Shown here: one piece after another, positions 8,456 to 17,825 of the stretch
Layout of the letters: the number at the start of each line of letters is the position of its first letter
Numbering within the stretch: the first letter of the stretch is position 1
IMG/VR virus record: IMGVR_UViG_3300043464_001525
Span: 1-42,538 of that record
Reading direction: 5' to 3' (one strand)
Length of the DNA: 42,538 bases
Source: a virus
The notes under the pieces: generated by a model
Seen by the model: the letters and a program-made list of their open reading frames with translations, nothing else
The model's database searches: none
Told to the model about the DNA's origin: nothing
Position numbers and translations under genes: made by a program

Positions 8456-9561
8456 TGGTACTATTTTATACAGCATCGCAAGATGCAACTATATACTTAC
8501 AACAACCTTACCAAAATACCGGTATAGATGAAATACTAGAAATTTCAAAAGTATATTATGGTGATACACCGGATATGAGTAGAGTATTAATTCAGTTTGA
8601 TACTACGGAAATATCTAAAAGTTTAGCAAATGGTACAATACCAAGTGGTTCATTTACAGCATCTTTACAATTAAAAATAACTAAAGCAGATGAAATTGCA
8701 GCTAGATTTAGTATAGAAGCATACCCAATTTCACAAAGTTGGGAAAATGGTACTGGTACTCGTTTTGATAATCTTACTACAAATGGTGCAACTTGGATTT
8801 ATAAAAATGGTGATGATACAACAACCATATGGAATAATACTTATGATGGAGCTAATACTACATTTAATCCATTTACAACTGGTTCACAGACGGGATGGGG
8901 TGGAACGTGGTTTACATCATCGGTAGTATCACAATCGTTTAGTTATACATTAGAAGATGTTAATTTAAATGTAACTGAATTTATTAAAAGATGGAATAGT
9001 GGGAGTATAGCAAATAATGGATTTATTCTTAAATTTGCAAATGATAAAGAATTGGATACTATTGATTATGGAACTATTAAATTCTTTTCAAAAGAAACAA
9101 ATACAATATACCAACCAAAATTAGTAATAACATATCCTGAAAGTAGTACATCAGGTTCATTGATAGATATTACTGAATTTGCGGATAGTAGTAGTTATGA
9201 TGTAGTATATCGTTGTTATTCACCAAATTTGAAAGTATCGTATAAACAAGGTCAGAAAGTATCAATAAAGGTGGATGCGAGAGAGTTATATCCTGTTAAA
9301 CAATTCAATAGTACATTTGCATATCAAGTTAAATACTATCTGCCAAATGAGGCCTATTACGCAGTAATGGATACATTAACAAAAGAGTTTATTATAAATT
9401 ACTCACCAGATACAAAAGTATTGAGGGGGTTGCGTAACAATATGATTAACTTAAACTTTACCAATTGGCCTATCGGTAGAAATTACACATTATTTGTAAA
9501 ATCAATTGATACCAATAACGAAGAAATTTTCGAAATTGGTAGTTTTGATATTTATGAATAA
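8455..9561 (+). CDS. DNRLRE-like beta-sandwich virion protein
   Basis: A 368-aa protein. Residues 1-230 match the look of a DNRLRE-type domain: an N-terminal ASQDATIYLQQP strand, then SRVLIQFDTTEIS, a SFTASLQLKIT strand, FSIEAYPISQSWENGTGTRF, and a closing NNGFILKF...IYQPKLVITY pair. Such domains are jelly-roll modules found on surface and phage virion proteins. Residues 235-368 form a second beta-rich domain (VVYRCYSPNLKVSYKQGQKV, then FTNWPIGRNYTLFVKSID). There is no signal peptide. The gene overlaps the gp6 stop and lies 2 nt before the next gene, so it is probably a baseplate-peripheral or fibre-attachment protein. The precise role is unknown. Confidence 0.6.
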   Translation: MVLFYTASQDATIYLQQPYQNTGIDEILEISKVYYGDTPDMSRVLIQFDTTEISKSLANGTIPSGSFTASLQLKITKADEIAARFSIEAYPISQSWENGTGTRFDNLTTNGATWIYKNGDDTTTIWNNTYDGANTTFNPFTTGSQTGWGGTWFTSSVVSQSFSYTLEDVNLNVTEFIKRWNSGSIANNGFILKFANDKELDTIDYGTIKFFSKETNTIYQPKLVITYPESSTSGSLIDITEFADSSSYDVVYRCYSPNLKVSYKQGQKVSIKVDARELYPVKQFNSTFAYQVKYYLPNEAYYAVMDTLTKEFIINYSPDTKVLRGLRNNMINLNFTNWPIGRNYTLFVKSIDTNNEEIFEIGSFDIYE

Positions 9562-9563
9562 TA

Positions 9564-10628
9564 ATGGCAAACGAAACAAAATATATAAATCTTTCTGATG
9601 ACACTAACATTAGTGTATCTACTAAATTATATGTAGATAAGTACAACAAAGGTGAATTAGCCAAGTCCGTTGATTTAAGAGTTACGGAATTAATTAAACC
9701 TTTACCTGATGTTAATCTAAACTTAGTTCCCAAACCAATATATGATGCAGAAGTTCAGTTAAATGAAGATTTGCAGGCAGAAATTGAAATTCTAAATATT
9801 ACTATTGATGATTTATCCGCACAGTTAGCAGTAAAAACAGCAGATAGTTCTTCTTTAGTTTTAGAAAATGATGCATTGAAATTGAAAGAAGCTAAATCGG
9901 ATAATAATATACAATCAATACAAACTACGGTTGTTGATTTAAGAAGTAACCTTACAACATCATTGACTAAAGCAATTAATGAAGCAACTGAAAAGGTAGC
10001 ATTAGAAGCAGAAAACAATGGTCTATCTGCACAAAAGAATGCATTGATTAAACAAATAGATACATTAAATAATTTATTAGCACAGGCAAATGCAAGTTTA
10101 CAAGTTGCACAACAACAATTAAGTGCAAAGGCACAAGCAGTAGCAGCGGGTGGGTTAGCTACCGGAGAATTGGCTACAATTGTATTTGATATTGGTGACC
10201 CTACTAAAAAGAAAGTTGAAGGTAAAGATTTGGCAATGGATTATAATGGTGGACCAAACGGAGTAAAAGATAAATTTAGTTCTGCGGGTGATCCTTTTAG
10301 AAATATTTGGAGTTCATATTTTGATATTGTTGTTGGACCTAAAGATGTAACGGTAACGGTTGAGCCACTTAGTGGATATAAACAAATCCCATGGGATTTT
10401 GGATTTGCATTACCAATTACATTAAAAGCAAATGAAACAAAACGATTTAATACTGTCAATCCAAATTCAGCCTGGGTAAGAGGAAATCCTGGTAATGATG
10501 GTGGAAGTTTTTGGAGAAGTTCAAAAGCATCGATGACGGATTGGAAGTTTACAATTAAAGTAAAAGATATAGATGCAAATGGAAAAACCGAAAGTAAAGA
10601 TTTTTCAATAAGAACGTACAAATATTAA
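9564..10628 (+). CDS. Coiled-coil tail/fibre protein, function unknown
   Basis: A 354-aa protein in three parts. Residues 1-60 form a small domain. Residues 62-195 form a long coiled coil, with leucine heptads in LNEDLQAEIEILNITIDDL and LIKQIDTLNNLLAQA and an Ala/Gln-rich end. Residues 205-354 form a globular beta-rich domain (FDIVVGPKDVTVTVEPLSGY and WKFTIKVKDID). This shape, a trimeric stalk with a C-terminal head, is typical of short fibres or baseplate spikes. I do not recognise a specific family. It lies between the DNRLRE-like protein and a second large tail protein with only 2-3 nt spacing. Confidence 0.6.
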   Translation: MANETKYINLSDDTNISVSTKLYVDKYNKGELAKSVDLRVTELIKPLPDVNLNLVPKPIYDAEVQLNEDLQAEIEILNITIDDLSAQLAVKTADSSSLVLENDALKLKEAKSDNNIQSIQTTVVDLRSNLTTSLTKAINEATEKVALEAENNGLSAQKNALIKQIDTLNNLLAQANASLQVAQQQLSAKAQAVAAGGLATGELATIVFDIGDPTKKKVEGKDLAMDYNGGPNGVKDKFSSAGDPFRNIWSSYFDIVVGPKDVTVTVEPLSGYKQIPWDFGFALPITLKANETKRFNTVNPNSAWVRGNPGNDGGSFWRSSKASMTDWKFTIKVKDIDANGKTESKDFSIRTYKY

Positions 10629-10631
10629 TAT

Positions 10632-11912
10632 ATGGCACTAAACGATTTTAAAAATATAGAAAATATAAATCTTAATTTAGATACAACGGCTCAATTACTA
10701 AATTCAAAAGATTTAAATATATTCAAAACATCAATATCAAATGTTACTGATTTCGGAATGTCAAAAAATGATGTTATTGAGTTTAGAGTATATGATATTG
10801 GAAATAACTTATTAGAACAAACAGGTGGTAAGACGGTAAATTATATTCATAAAGATAACTTACCAAAGTATTTAAAATCATCCATAGATTCTAAAACACA
10901 AGAAAAAATATTTGAAATCGATGTTGAGAAATTGGTTAAAGAAGCAGGATATGGTAATGGTGAATTCAAAGTTGTATTTAATTTCTTAAAGAATTATGTT
11001 GGTAACGAAAATCAAAAACAAAAAGTTTGGATACATGAAGTTTCACCGAGTAGAACCGAAATTCGTATACAACCATTGATAACAAACGATGAAGCTCAAA
11101 ATAGACAAATCAATCGTAGATATACATCGTTTATGGATGGAGCAGCAGAATTAAGAGAAAATGTTATAAATATAAAAAATCAAATAGATAAAGTTGAATT
11201 ACAAATAAGTGATTTAATTGATAAATATTTTATAGAAAAGCATGGTCAGAAATGGTTAGATGTTGTTAAAGCAGATTATAAGTTTTTAACAGATTCACAA
11301 TACAAATCATTTAAACAAAAAATATTTACTGATTTTAAGACAAGTGTATTTGCACAATTAGATGGTAAAGAATTTAAATTGGGAAATCCTAATTTTAATA
11401 AACAAGTAACCACACCTTTAGATTTAGATGAATACCTAACACCTATTGAGATTAACGCATTGGTAAATTCTAGATTACTTGAAGCAATTGATTATAATAT
11501 GAGTAATGTTACATATAAAGATTACCCACAAGCAATAAAAGATATTATTAATCAAAAGAAAGATTTACAAGTATTACAAAATTTATTAGATACAAATACA
11601 ATTACAAAATCTAATTTAACACAAACACAAAAATTAGGAAAGGTAAATAGAGATGTAAAAATAACACCTAATACACCTATTTTAGAAGTGATTGAAGAAC
11701 CTATTTTAAGAAAAGTTGATCCACCGGTAGTTGAGCCACCGGTAAAGGTAATCCCAACTCCTGATGTTATTGTTCCTAGAGAACCAGTATATGGTGGTGG
11801 AGGTGGTTTTGGTGGTGAAGTAATTGATAATAGTAGGTTGGGTGGTGGTATGGGTAGAGAGCAACTTTTTAATAATGATGGGTTAAATCAACAAATAGAA
11901 AACCTAAGATAA
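10632..11912 (+). CDS. Structural protein with glycine-rich tail, function unknown
   Basis: A 426-aa protein. Residues 1-150 are beta-rich (NDVIEFRVYDIGNNLLEQ, then FKVVFNFLKNYVG and EIRIQPLITNDEAQNRQI). The arrangement resembles the start of the S74 tail fibre at 25846, hinting at a shared attachment domain, but similarity is weak. Residues 155-340 are helical. Residues 350-390 are a proline/valine-rich linker (EPPVKVIPTPDVIVPREP), followed by a poly-Gly stretch and a C-terminal tail. The next gene begins 14 nt later and also carries a poly-Gly run near its start. Probably a virion component of the baseplate or fibre connector. Confidence 0.55.
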   Translation: MALNDFKNIENINLNLDTTAQLLNSKDLNIFKTSISNVTDFGMSKNDVIEFRVYDIGNNLLEQTGGKTVNYIHKDNLPKYLKSSIDSKTQEKIFEIDVEKLVKEAGYGNGEFKVVFNFLKNYVGNENQKQKVWIHEVSPSRTEIRIQPLITNDEAQNRQINRRYTSFMDGAAELRENVINIKNQIDKVELQISDLIDKYFIEKHGQKWLDVVKADYKFLTDSQYKSFKQKIFTDFKTSVFAQLDGKEFKLGNPNFNKQVTTPLDLDEYLTPIEINALVNSRLLEAIDYNMSNVTYKDYPQAIKDIINQKKDLQVLQNLLDTNTITKSNLTQTQKLGKVNRDVKITPNTPILEVIEEPILRKVDPPVVEPPVKVIPTPDVIVPREPVYGGGGGFGGEVIDNSRLGGGMGREQLFNNDGLNQQIENLR

Positions 11913-11913
11913 G

Positions 11914-11922
11914 ATATTTATA
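11914..11922 (+). promoter_or_regulatory. ATATTTATA motif before the 11927 gene
   Basis: An exact copy of the recurrent intergenic 9-mer, only 4 nt before ATG 11927. That is too close for an ordinary -10 box followed by a leader, which argues that at least this copy is not a simple promoter for the adjacent start. Confidence 0.25.
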
Positions 11923-11926
11923 GATA

Positions 11927-14900
11927 ATGAGTTTAGCAGACATATACAATAGAAATCAAGCAGGAGCATTATATACTCCAATTAATGATAACGTCTTTGA
12001 TTTTTCATATGGTGGAGGAGGTGGCGGAAATACACCACCAACAGTGTCAACTACTCCTACGTTTGATGTTAAATTAACACTAAGAAACGCAACTGCTGTT
12101 CCTAATGTTTTTACCTTTGATGTACAAAATAGAACATACAATGAAAATGCAACGGTTGAATTAAATAGTAATACTTTAAATGATGTATTAAGAATAAATC
12201 CAACAGCAAGAGATAATTTTGAACCTACTAATAGATTTGAAATTGTTAAAAAATTAATTGAAAAACAAATATTAGTAAAAGATGTTATTGATTATCAACC
12301 ATATGCATTTAATTTAGATCCAGCTTCATCATTATTTGGTGGTATGGGTGGTAATACTGGATTTAGTGGATTAGGATTTATAAATACTCCTATACCATCT
12401 AGACCTGATTTAAACAAGTTTACCGAAATTTCACAAACAATTAAAGTAAATGGTGTTGCAGTAAATGAATATGATAATAATAATTTGTTATTAACATCAA
12501 CTGATTACCCTTTAGCAGCTAACATTGTATTAGATTTTAAAGGAACAAACAAAACAACAGTTACAAAAGTAACACAAACATATACTAGAACTCAATCTAT
12601 ACAATTTACTTCAAATTATACAAACGATGCGTTATATAATGAAATTGAAATTGAGATTGACACTATTGATTTAAAAGCCGGTAAAATTGTTAATAAATTA
12701 AATACCAATGGTGGTGAATTATTATTAACAAATACAATAGGGAAATTAAATCCTGTTAATATTTCGTTTAAAGGATTTAGTGCTTTTACATTTAGAAATT
12801 TATATTGGCAATATATTGATAAAATAGATACAAATACATTAAATTTAGCAGAATTTAATAGTGTGAATGATACCACACTAAAATTAAGTTCAGATGAGTT
12901 TAATAGAAACATTGTAGTTTATTTAGATGTAATACCTGCCAATTCAAAATTACCAAATCTTACACTTAAGAATAATAAAATTGAGCAAAGTATTTTAGAA
13001 TCCGTATATGTTTCTAAAACGGAAAGTGCTTTAATTGATATTGATTTAACAATTTCTAATACGGATTATGTAAGAATTAAAACACCATATAGAGAATTTA
13101 ATCAACAATTAGTTGCAACAACGGCTACTACAAGTAGAATTACATTAGATTTAAAGCGAGATTTTTTAAATAATGAAGGTTCTTTTAAAGTATTATTAGT
13201 ACCAGCTTCTAATTTATATGGTGAGGGATCGGTATCAGATGTTATTGTAAAACTTACTAAAACATTAGATACTCCAATTATAGATAAAGTAGATTATCCA
13301 ACTAATGTTTATATTCCATCTTATACATTTGGTGATGTTAAATTTAAAGTTGATTTTGAATCTAATTTAGCAGATTATATATTAGTATATCATAGTACCG
13401 AAAATGATAATAATATCTTAGGTAAGTTTGGTGCAAAAGGTTCTCTTATATTAAATTACAATGAACTAAAAAGTAAACAAGTTAAATTTCCACTTGATTT
13501 ATTATTAGTTCCATATAATGATGGTACTAAAGTAGTTAGGGGTGAAACTGAAAGACTACAAATTACATTTTCTGATGCAGGTATTTATGTATCTACACAG
13601 GATTTAAAAAATAATTTATTTGATGCGATTTCTAAGAATTTAAATTTAACATTACAAACCGAAGAAAAATATTTATCGCATATTGCATCATTTGATAAGA
13701 ATGATTCACAAATATTAATATCAAATTGGGATAGTGATTTAACTACATTTACTAAATTTAAAAGAGATGAGTTAGGAAATCAGGTACCCGATGGTCAAAT
13801 AAATAAAAGTGTTGTATTAAAGTTATATGAAGCCTTACCAGCAAATATTACTAAAAATGATGTTTTATGGGTTTCTAGATTATCATCATTACCAATTATA
13901 CAAAAGGTAATTATTAATAGTAATCCTGAAGATAATACATTACCATTAAGAGCACCTAATTTTAATATTCAGGCTGATTATGTAAAGGGACAATCAACCA
14001 TATATGAATCTTATAATGATTTAATACTAAGTGGTTCATCAACATCTCAACAATTAGTAGATAAATATCTTACCGATAATTTAGTAGAAACGGCTAAGAT
14101 AAACATAGATTATTCGGAATTTTCTAATTTTGTAAAATATAGTAGTGCAAAGGAAAGATTAACTAACTTTAGATATAAAAAAGAATTAGCAGAATATTAT
14201 GAAGATAAGATTACATTTTTAAGTGCATCTTATTATGTAAGCCGTAGTGTTATTACATTAAATGATATTCAAAATTATACTGATACACTTTCTACGTTAG
14301 TAAGTGGGTTTGATGGTTGGGAAAAAAGTTTAGTAAGTAGTTCATTAATATTTAACTCGGATACAGCATCCTATGGATCATTTCCTGGTGGCAGATTTAA
14401 TGAATTAAGTGGAACTGATGCATTTTCAATTGATGGAACGGATTACTTAACGGATGTAAATTCTACGTTACATAATTGGTTCTTAGGAACATATGAATCT
14501 GCATCTGTATTTGATGATAATAACTTATCTTCATTGCGAAACAATATACCATTGTTTATAAATGATAATCCAGAGAATGATGAATTTTTATTATTCTTAG
14601 ATATGATTGGTAACCACTTTGATATTATACACACCTATATCAAAGGAATGACAGAACAACGATTGATAAGTGAAAATAATTCATATGGTATAAATGATGA
14701 ATTACTTTATAACTACTTACAATCATTAAGTTGGGATGCTAAAAATCTTAATTCAAATAAGCAACTTTGGAGTTATACATTTGGACAAGATGCAGATGGT
14801 GATGGTATTATGGATGAGGTTGATGGTTACACTATTACACCTGAAGAATATACTAAAAAGATTTGGAGAAGAATATCTAATAACTTACCTTATTTATTAA

Positions 14901-17125
14901 AACATAAAGGTACCGGTAGAGGTATTAAAGCATTGATGGCTTGTTATGGTGTTCCTCAAAGTGCATTAACTATAATGGAATTTGGTGGTCCGGCAGATAA
15001 TAGATTAGCATCGGCTTCATTGTTTACATACGAAACATTAAGTCCTACATTAGTATTTAATGACAATTCTTATATTACAGCAAGTTGGAGCGGAAGTACA
15101 AAACCACAATCAATTGAATTAGTAATAAAACCGGAGTATTCATCATCTATTAATTTAGTTAGTGGTAGTGGATTTAAATTATACATTAGTGGTGGTGTTA
15201 CGGTTAATGATACTATTAATACACAATATGGTACATTGGGATTAAATGTAGCAGGTGTTAATTTATTTAATACACTCCCATATACATTTTTTGATGGTAA
15301 TTTTCATACAATATTATTAACTAAAGAATATGATGGCTCAAATTCTGATTTTACAATTTATTATGGTTATGCAGAAAAAGATAGAATTGTTAAAAAACGA
15401 ATAGATTATACAACCGCAGCTAATAATGTTTGGGAAGGTGGTTCTCATATTTACATCGGTGGATTTAGAGGTGAATTAGATGAAGTTAAAATATGGAAAT
15501 CAGCACTAAGTGCTTCGTTATTTGATATTCATTTGTTAGATAGTGAAAATATGATTGGTAATTATATTTCGGCATCAACAGAAGATTTATTAATAAGATT
15601 AGATTTTGAAAATCCACATCAACTTTCCGGTTCTGTTATTGAAATTCAATCTGGTAGTGTAAAGGATTATATTAAAAACGTAGCACCTAATGTTATATTA
15701 TCAAATATTACAAGTAGTGTAAAATATGGTGAAAGATTATTAGAAAGTGGATATGTTTCATATGTTAGTGCAAGTGGCTTTATTTCGGCATCTCAATACG
15801 ATAGTACAACACATCAACATTGGAACTACCTATATAGAAGTAAAGATTCGGCAGTTGAATTACCAAACACAGGTGTAACAAGATTATCTAATAATAAAAT
15901 TAGAATTGAAGGACAAGAATTAATAGGTGATTTATCTCCAACAAAAAGAGTAACTAAAAAAGCATTTGATACGGCGGCTAATGATTCTAATAGATTGGGA
16001 TTATTTTTCTCACCTAATAAAGATTTAGATTTGGATATTGCAAAATCATTTGGTGGTGATGCAATTGATGATTATTTTGGTGACCCGGCGGATGACTATA
16101 ATAATACTTACAAAGATTTAGATGATTTACGAAATTACTATTTCCAAAGAGTTAGTAATAGAAACATTTATGATTTTATTCGTTTGATTAAATACTACGA
16201 TAAATCATTGTTTGTTAATATTAAACAAATGTTGCCGGCGAGAGTTAAAGCAACAACTGGTTTACTTATAGCACCACACTTTTTAGAAAGAAGTAAAGTT
16301 AAACATACTAAACCAACCGCTGAAAATACACAATTAGAAGGTGTAATTAGTGATACAACGATTACAACATTACATTCTACATTTGATACCTATGAGGGTA
16401 ATTTAAATTTATCCGAATCAATTGATGTGTTAAGTGGTGAATATAATACATATGAAGCAAATATTTCAACCGAAGAAGTTACTACGATAGCGGGTGAGTA
16501 TAATACATATGATGCAACGATTGGTGATATTGTTGAAGATTTAGTTTCAGCAACATACGATACATATGAAGGAACAATTGATTTTAAATTAAAAGACCCA
16601 ACTATATTAGCACAATATGATTTATTTGGTGGAGCTACTATTGTTGGTTTAGATGACAAATATAGTGAATATGGATTTAATACATATTTTAATAATGGAT
16701 ATGGAAAATATCATTACGAAGAAAATGGTTCATTTAAATCTAAAGGTATTAGAGCATTTATGGTAACAAAAAAAGATACAATAATAATACCAAGTGCAAG
16801 TGTAGGTGGAATTTATACAAATGTATTAACCTCATCTTATCATAATGAATTAATTATTCAAGATATTGGTGTAAGTGCAAGTTTAGCAAGTGACCCTAAT
16901 ATAATAGGAATAACTACTGCTAGTGGATATTTACCATCACATTATATTTATAAAAGTGGAAAATCTATTGGATTACAAAATTTATTTTATAAAGGTTCTA
17001 AGCAAACTACAAATACTACTATTGATGGCAAAGATGCAGTAGAAACATTTATAACTAATCCAACAGTTCTTAGAATTAATAAACAAGGTAGAAATACATC
17101 TGAACCAATCTTAGAAGTAGATTAA
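11927..17125 (+). CDS. Giant baseplate wedge/tail protein with gpI-like segment, LamG domain and TY-type repeats
   Basis: A 1732-aa protein, the largest here. Near the start is a poly-Gly hinge. Residues 50-900 are mostly beta-rich with no recognised family. A calcium-loop-like DADGDGIMDE lies at about 955. It is followed by IWRRISNNLPYLLKHKGTG and IKALMACYGVPQSALTIMEF (about 973-1013), which resembles the KGT...I..L...YG segment of P2 gpI-type wedge proteins. Residues 1060-1205 form a LamG/concanavalin-like domain ending HIYIGGFRGELDEVKIWKSA. Residues 1482-1558 hold four short repeats built around FDTYEG/YNTYEA. T4 gp7 (1032 aa) pairs with gp6, and position after gp25-gp6 plus the gpI-like segment suggest this is the gp7/gpI counterpart, enlarged. 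The LamG may bind carbohydrate. Confidence 0.65.
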   Translation: MSLADIYNRNQAGALYTPINDNVFDFSYGGGGGGNTPPTVSTTPTFDVKLTLRNATAVPNVFTFDVQNRTYNENATVELNSNTLNDVLRINPTARDNFEPTNRFEIVKKLIEKQILVKDVIDYQPYAFNLDPASSLFGGMGGNTGFSGLGFINTPIPSRPDLNKFTEISQTIKVNGVAVNEYDNNNLLLTSTDYPLAANIVLDFKGTNKTTVTKVTQTYTRTQSIQFTSNYTNDALYNEIEIEIDTIDLKAGKIVNKLNTNGGELLLTNTIGKLNPVNISFKGFSAFTFRNLYWQYIDKIDTNTLNLAEFNSVNDTTLKLSSDEFNRNIVVYLDVIPANSKLPNLTLKNNKIEQSILESVYVSKTESALIDIDLTISNTDYVRIKTPYREFNQQLVATTATTSRITLDLKRDFLNNEGSFKVLLVPASNLYGEGSVSDVIVKLTKTLDTPIIDKVDYPTNVYIPSYTFGDVKFKVDFESNLADYILVYHSTENDNNILGKFGAKGSLILNYNELKSKQVKFPLDLLLVPYNDGTKVVRGETERLQITFSDAGIYVSTQDLKNNLFDAISKNLNLTLQTEEKYLSHIASFDKNDSQILISNWDSDLTTFTKFKRDELGNQVPDGQINKSVVLKLYEALPANITKNDVLWVSRLSSLPIIQKVIINSNPEDNTLPLRAPNFNIQADYVKGQSTIYESYNDLILSGSSTSQQLVDKYLTDNLVETAKINIDYSEFSNFVKYSSAKERLTNFRYKKELAEYYEDKITFLSASYYVSRSVITLNDIQNYTDTLSTLVSGFDGWEKSLVSSSLIFNSDTASYGSFPGGRFNELSGTDAFSIDGTDYLTDVNSTLHNWFLGTYESASVFDDNNLSSLRNNIPLFINDNPENDEFLLFLDMIGNHFDIIHTYIKGMTEQRLISENNSYGINDELLYNYLQSLSWDAKNLNSNKQLWSYTFGQDADGDGIMDEVDGYTITPEEYTKKIWRRISNNLPYLLKHKGTGRGIKALMACYGVPQSALTIMEFGGPADNRLASASLFTYETLSPTLVFNDNSYITASWSGSTKPQSIELVIKPEYSSSINLVSGSGFKLYISGGVTVNDTINTQYGTLGLNVAGVNLFNTLPYTFFDGNFHTILLTKEYDGSNSDFTIYYGYAEKDRIVKKRIDYTTAANNVWEGGSHIYIGGFRGELDEVKIWKSALSASLFDIHLLDSENMIGNYISASTEDLLIRLDFENPHQLSGSVIEIQSGSVKDYIKNVAPNVILSNITSSVKYGERLLESGYVSYVSASGFISASQYDSTTHQHWNYLYRSKDSAVELPNTGVTRLSNNKIRIEGQELIGDLSPTKRVTKKAFDTAANDSNRLGLFFSPNKDLDLDIAKSFGGDAIDDYFGDPADDYNNTYKDLDDLRNYYFQRVSNRNIYDFIRLIKYYDKSLFVNIKQMLPARVKATTGLLIAPHFLERSKVKHTKPTAENTQLEGVISDTTITTLHSTFDTYEGNLNLSESIDVLSGEYNTYEANISTEEVTTIAGEYNTYDATIGDIVEDLVSATYDTYEGTIDFKLKDPTILAQYDLFGGATIVGLDDKYSEYGFNTYFNNGYGKYHYEENGSFKSKGIRAFMVTKKDTIIIPSASVGGIYTNVLTSSYHNELIIQDIGVSASLASDPNIIGITTASGYLPSHYIYKSGKSIGLQNLFYKGSKQTTNTTIDGKDAVETFITNPTVLRINKQGRNTSEPILEVD
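16370..16600 (+). repeat. Four tandem 18-20-residue TY repeats in the giant tail protein
   Basis: Translated units at residues 1482-1558 share the pattern S/E-x-F/Y-D/N-T-Y-E/D-G/A-x-I/L: TFDTYEGNL, EYNTYEANI, EYNTYDATI and TYDTYEGTI. Two weaker units may follow (QYDLFGGATI, GFNTYFNNGY). The DNA units have diverged, so the conservation is at protein level. Confidence 0.8.
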
Positions 17126-17152
17126 AAATAATGTAACAAAAAAATATTTTAT

Positions 17153-17161
17153 ATATTTATA
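17153..17161 (+). promoter_or_regulatory. ATATTTATA motif before the 17181 gene
   Basis: An exact copy of the recurrent 9-mer, followed by AAAG, ending 19 nt before ATG 17181. It lies in a 55-nt AT-only-like gap after the giant tail gene. This spacing would allow a short-leader promoter. Confidence 0.4.
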
Positions 17162-17180
17162 AAAGAATAATAAACAAACT

Positions 17181-17807
17181 ATGGCATATTTAGATAACAC
17201 AACGATTACGGTAGATGCTATCCTTACAAAAAAAGGAAGAGAAAAATTAGCAGCTGGGCAACCTTTAAACATTTCTCAATTTGCATTGGGTGATGATGAA
17301 ATTGATTACACATTATATGATGCAGCACATCCAAAAGGATCTGCTTACTATGATGCATCTATTTTAGCAACTCCAATCTTAGAAGCTAGTCCGGATGAAA
17401 CTCAGGCACTAAAGTACAAATTAGTAACTTTACCAAAATCTACAACAAAGATACCACAAGTTTCTTTAAATGCAACTTTAATTGCAGCTAAAACAACCGG
17501 TGGACAATTTCCTATCACACCTTCAACATCTCCAGCAGGAAATAAGAATGGTGGATATACAGCAGTATTAGGAAATAAAAATGCTGGTACAATTGTAGGT
17601 GAAGGATTAACAAATGTAAATACTACAACTACTACATTTAGTAATAGTGTAACTGCAACTGCAGAAGTAGTAAAAGGATTAACATTTACATTTATACCTA
17701 ATAGTTCATTAACTTCAAACATAACAACAACTTTAACTATATTTGGTAACGAAACAGGTGGTAGTGTAACTATTCCTGTAACTGTTACATATGTAGCCGC
17801 AGTATAA
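17181..17807 (+). CDS. Phage virion structural protein with TTITVDAILTKKGRE N-terminal region
   Basis: A 208-aa protein. The N terminus (YLDNTTITVDAILTKKGREK, then FALGDDEIDYTLYD) is a pattern I associate with small tail or virion proteins of T4-like and other environmental myoviruses. Residues 75-208 are Thr/Val-rich and beta-predicted (VVKGLTFTFIPN, SVTIPVTVTYVAAV), perhaps an Ig-like or fibre-tip domain. It has no signal peptide. It begins a run of three tail-type genes preceded by an AT-rich gap and ended by the terminator region near 19100. The exact role is not known; a fibre or collar component is plausible. Confidence 0.6.
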   Translation: MAYLDNTTITVDAILTKKGREKLAAGQPLNISQFALGDDEIDYTLYDAAHPKGSAYYDASILATPILEASPDETQALKYKLVTLPKSTTKIPQVSLNATLIAAKTTGGQFPITPSTSPAGNKNGGYTAVLGNKNAGTIVGEGLTNVNTTTTTFSNSVTATAEVVKGLTFTFIPNSSLTSNITTTLTIFGNETGGSVTIPVTVTYVAAV

Positions 17808-17825
17808 TAAAAAAGAAATAACAAT

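Noticed and set aside
10241-10621. Minus-strand 126-aa open frame
   Set aside because: Antisense shadow of the coiled-coil tail gene; no neighbours on that strand in 42 kb.
14784-14820. Dockerin/EF-hand module from DADGDGIMDE
   Set aside because: A single calcium-loop-like element without the paired repeat of a dockerin; kept only as a possible metal site.
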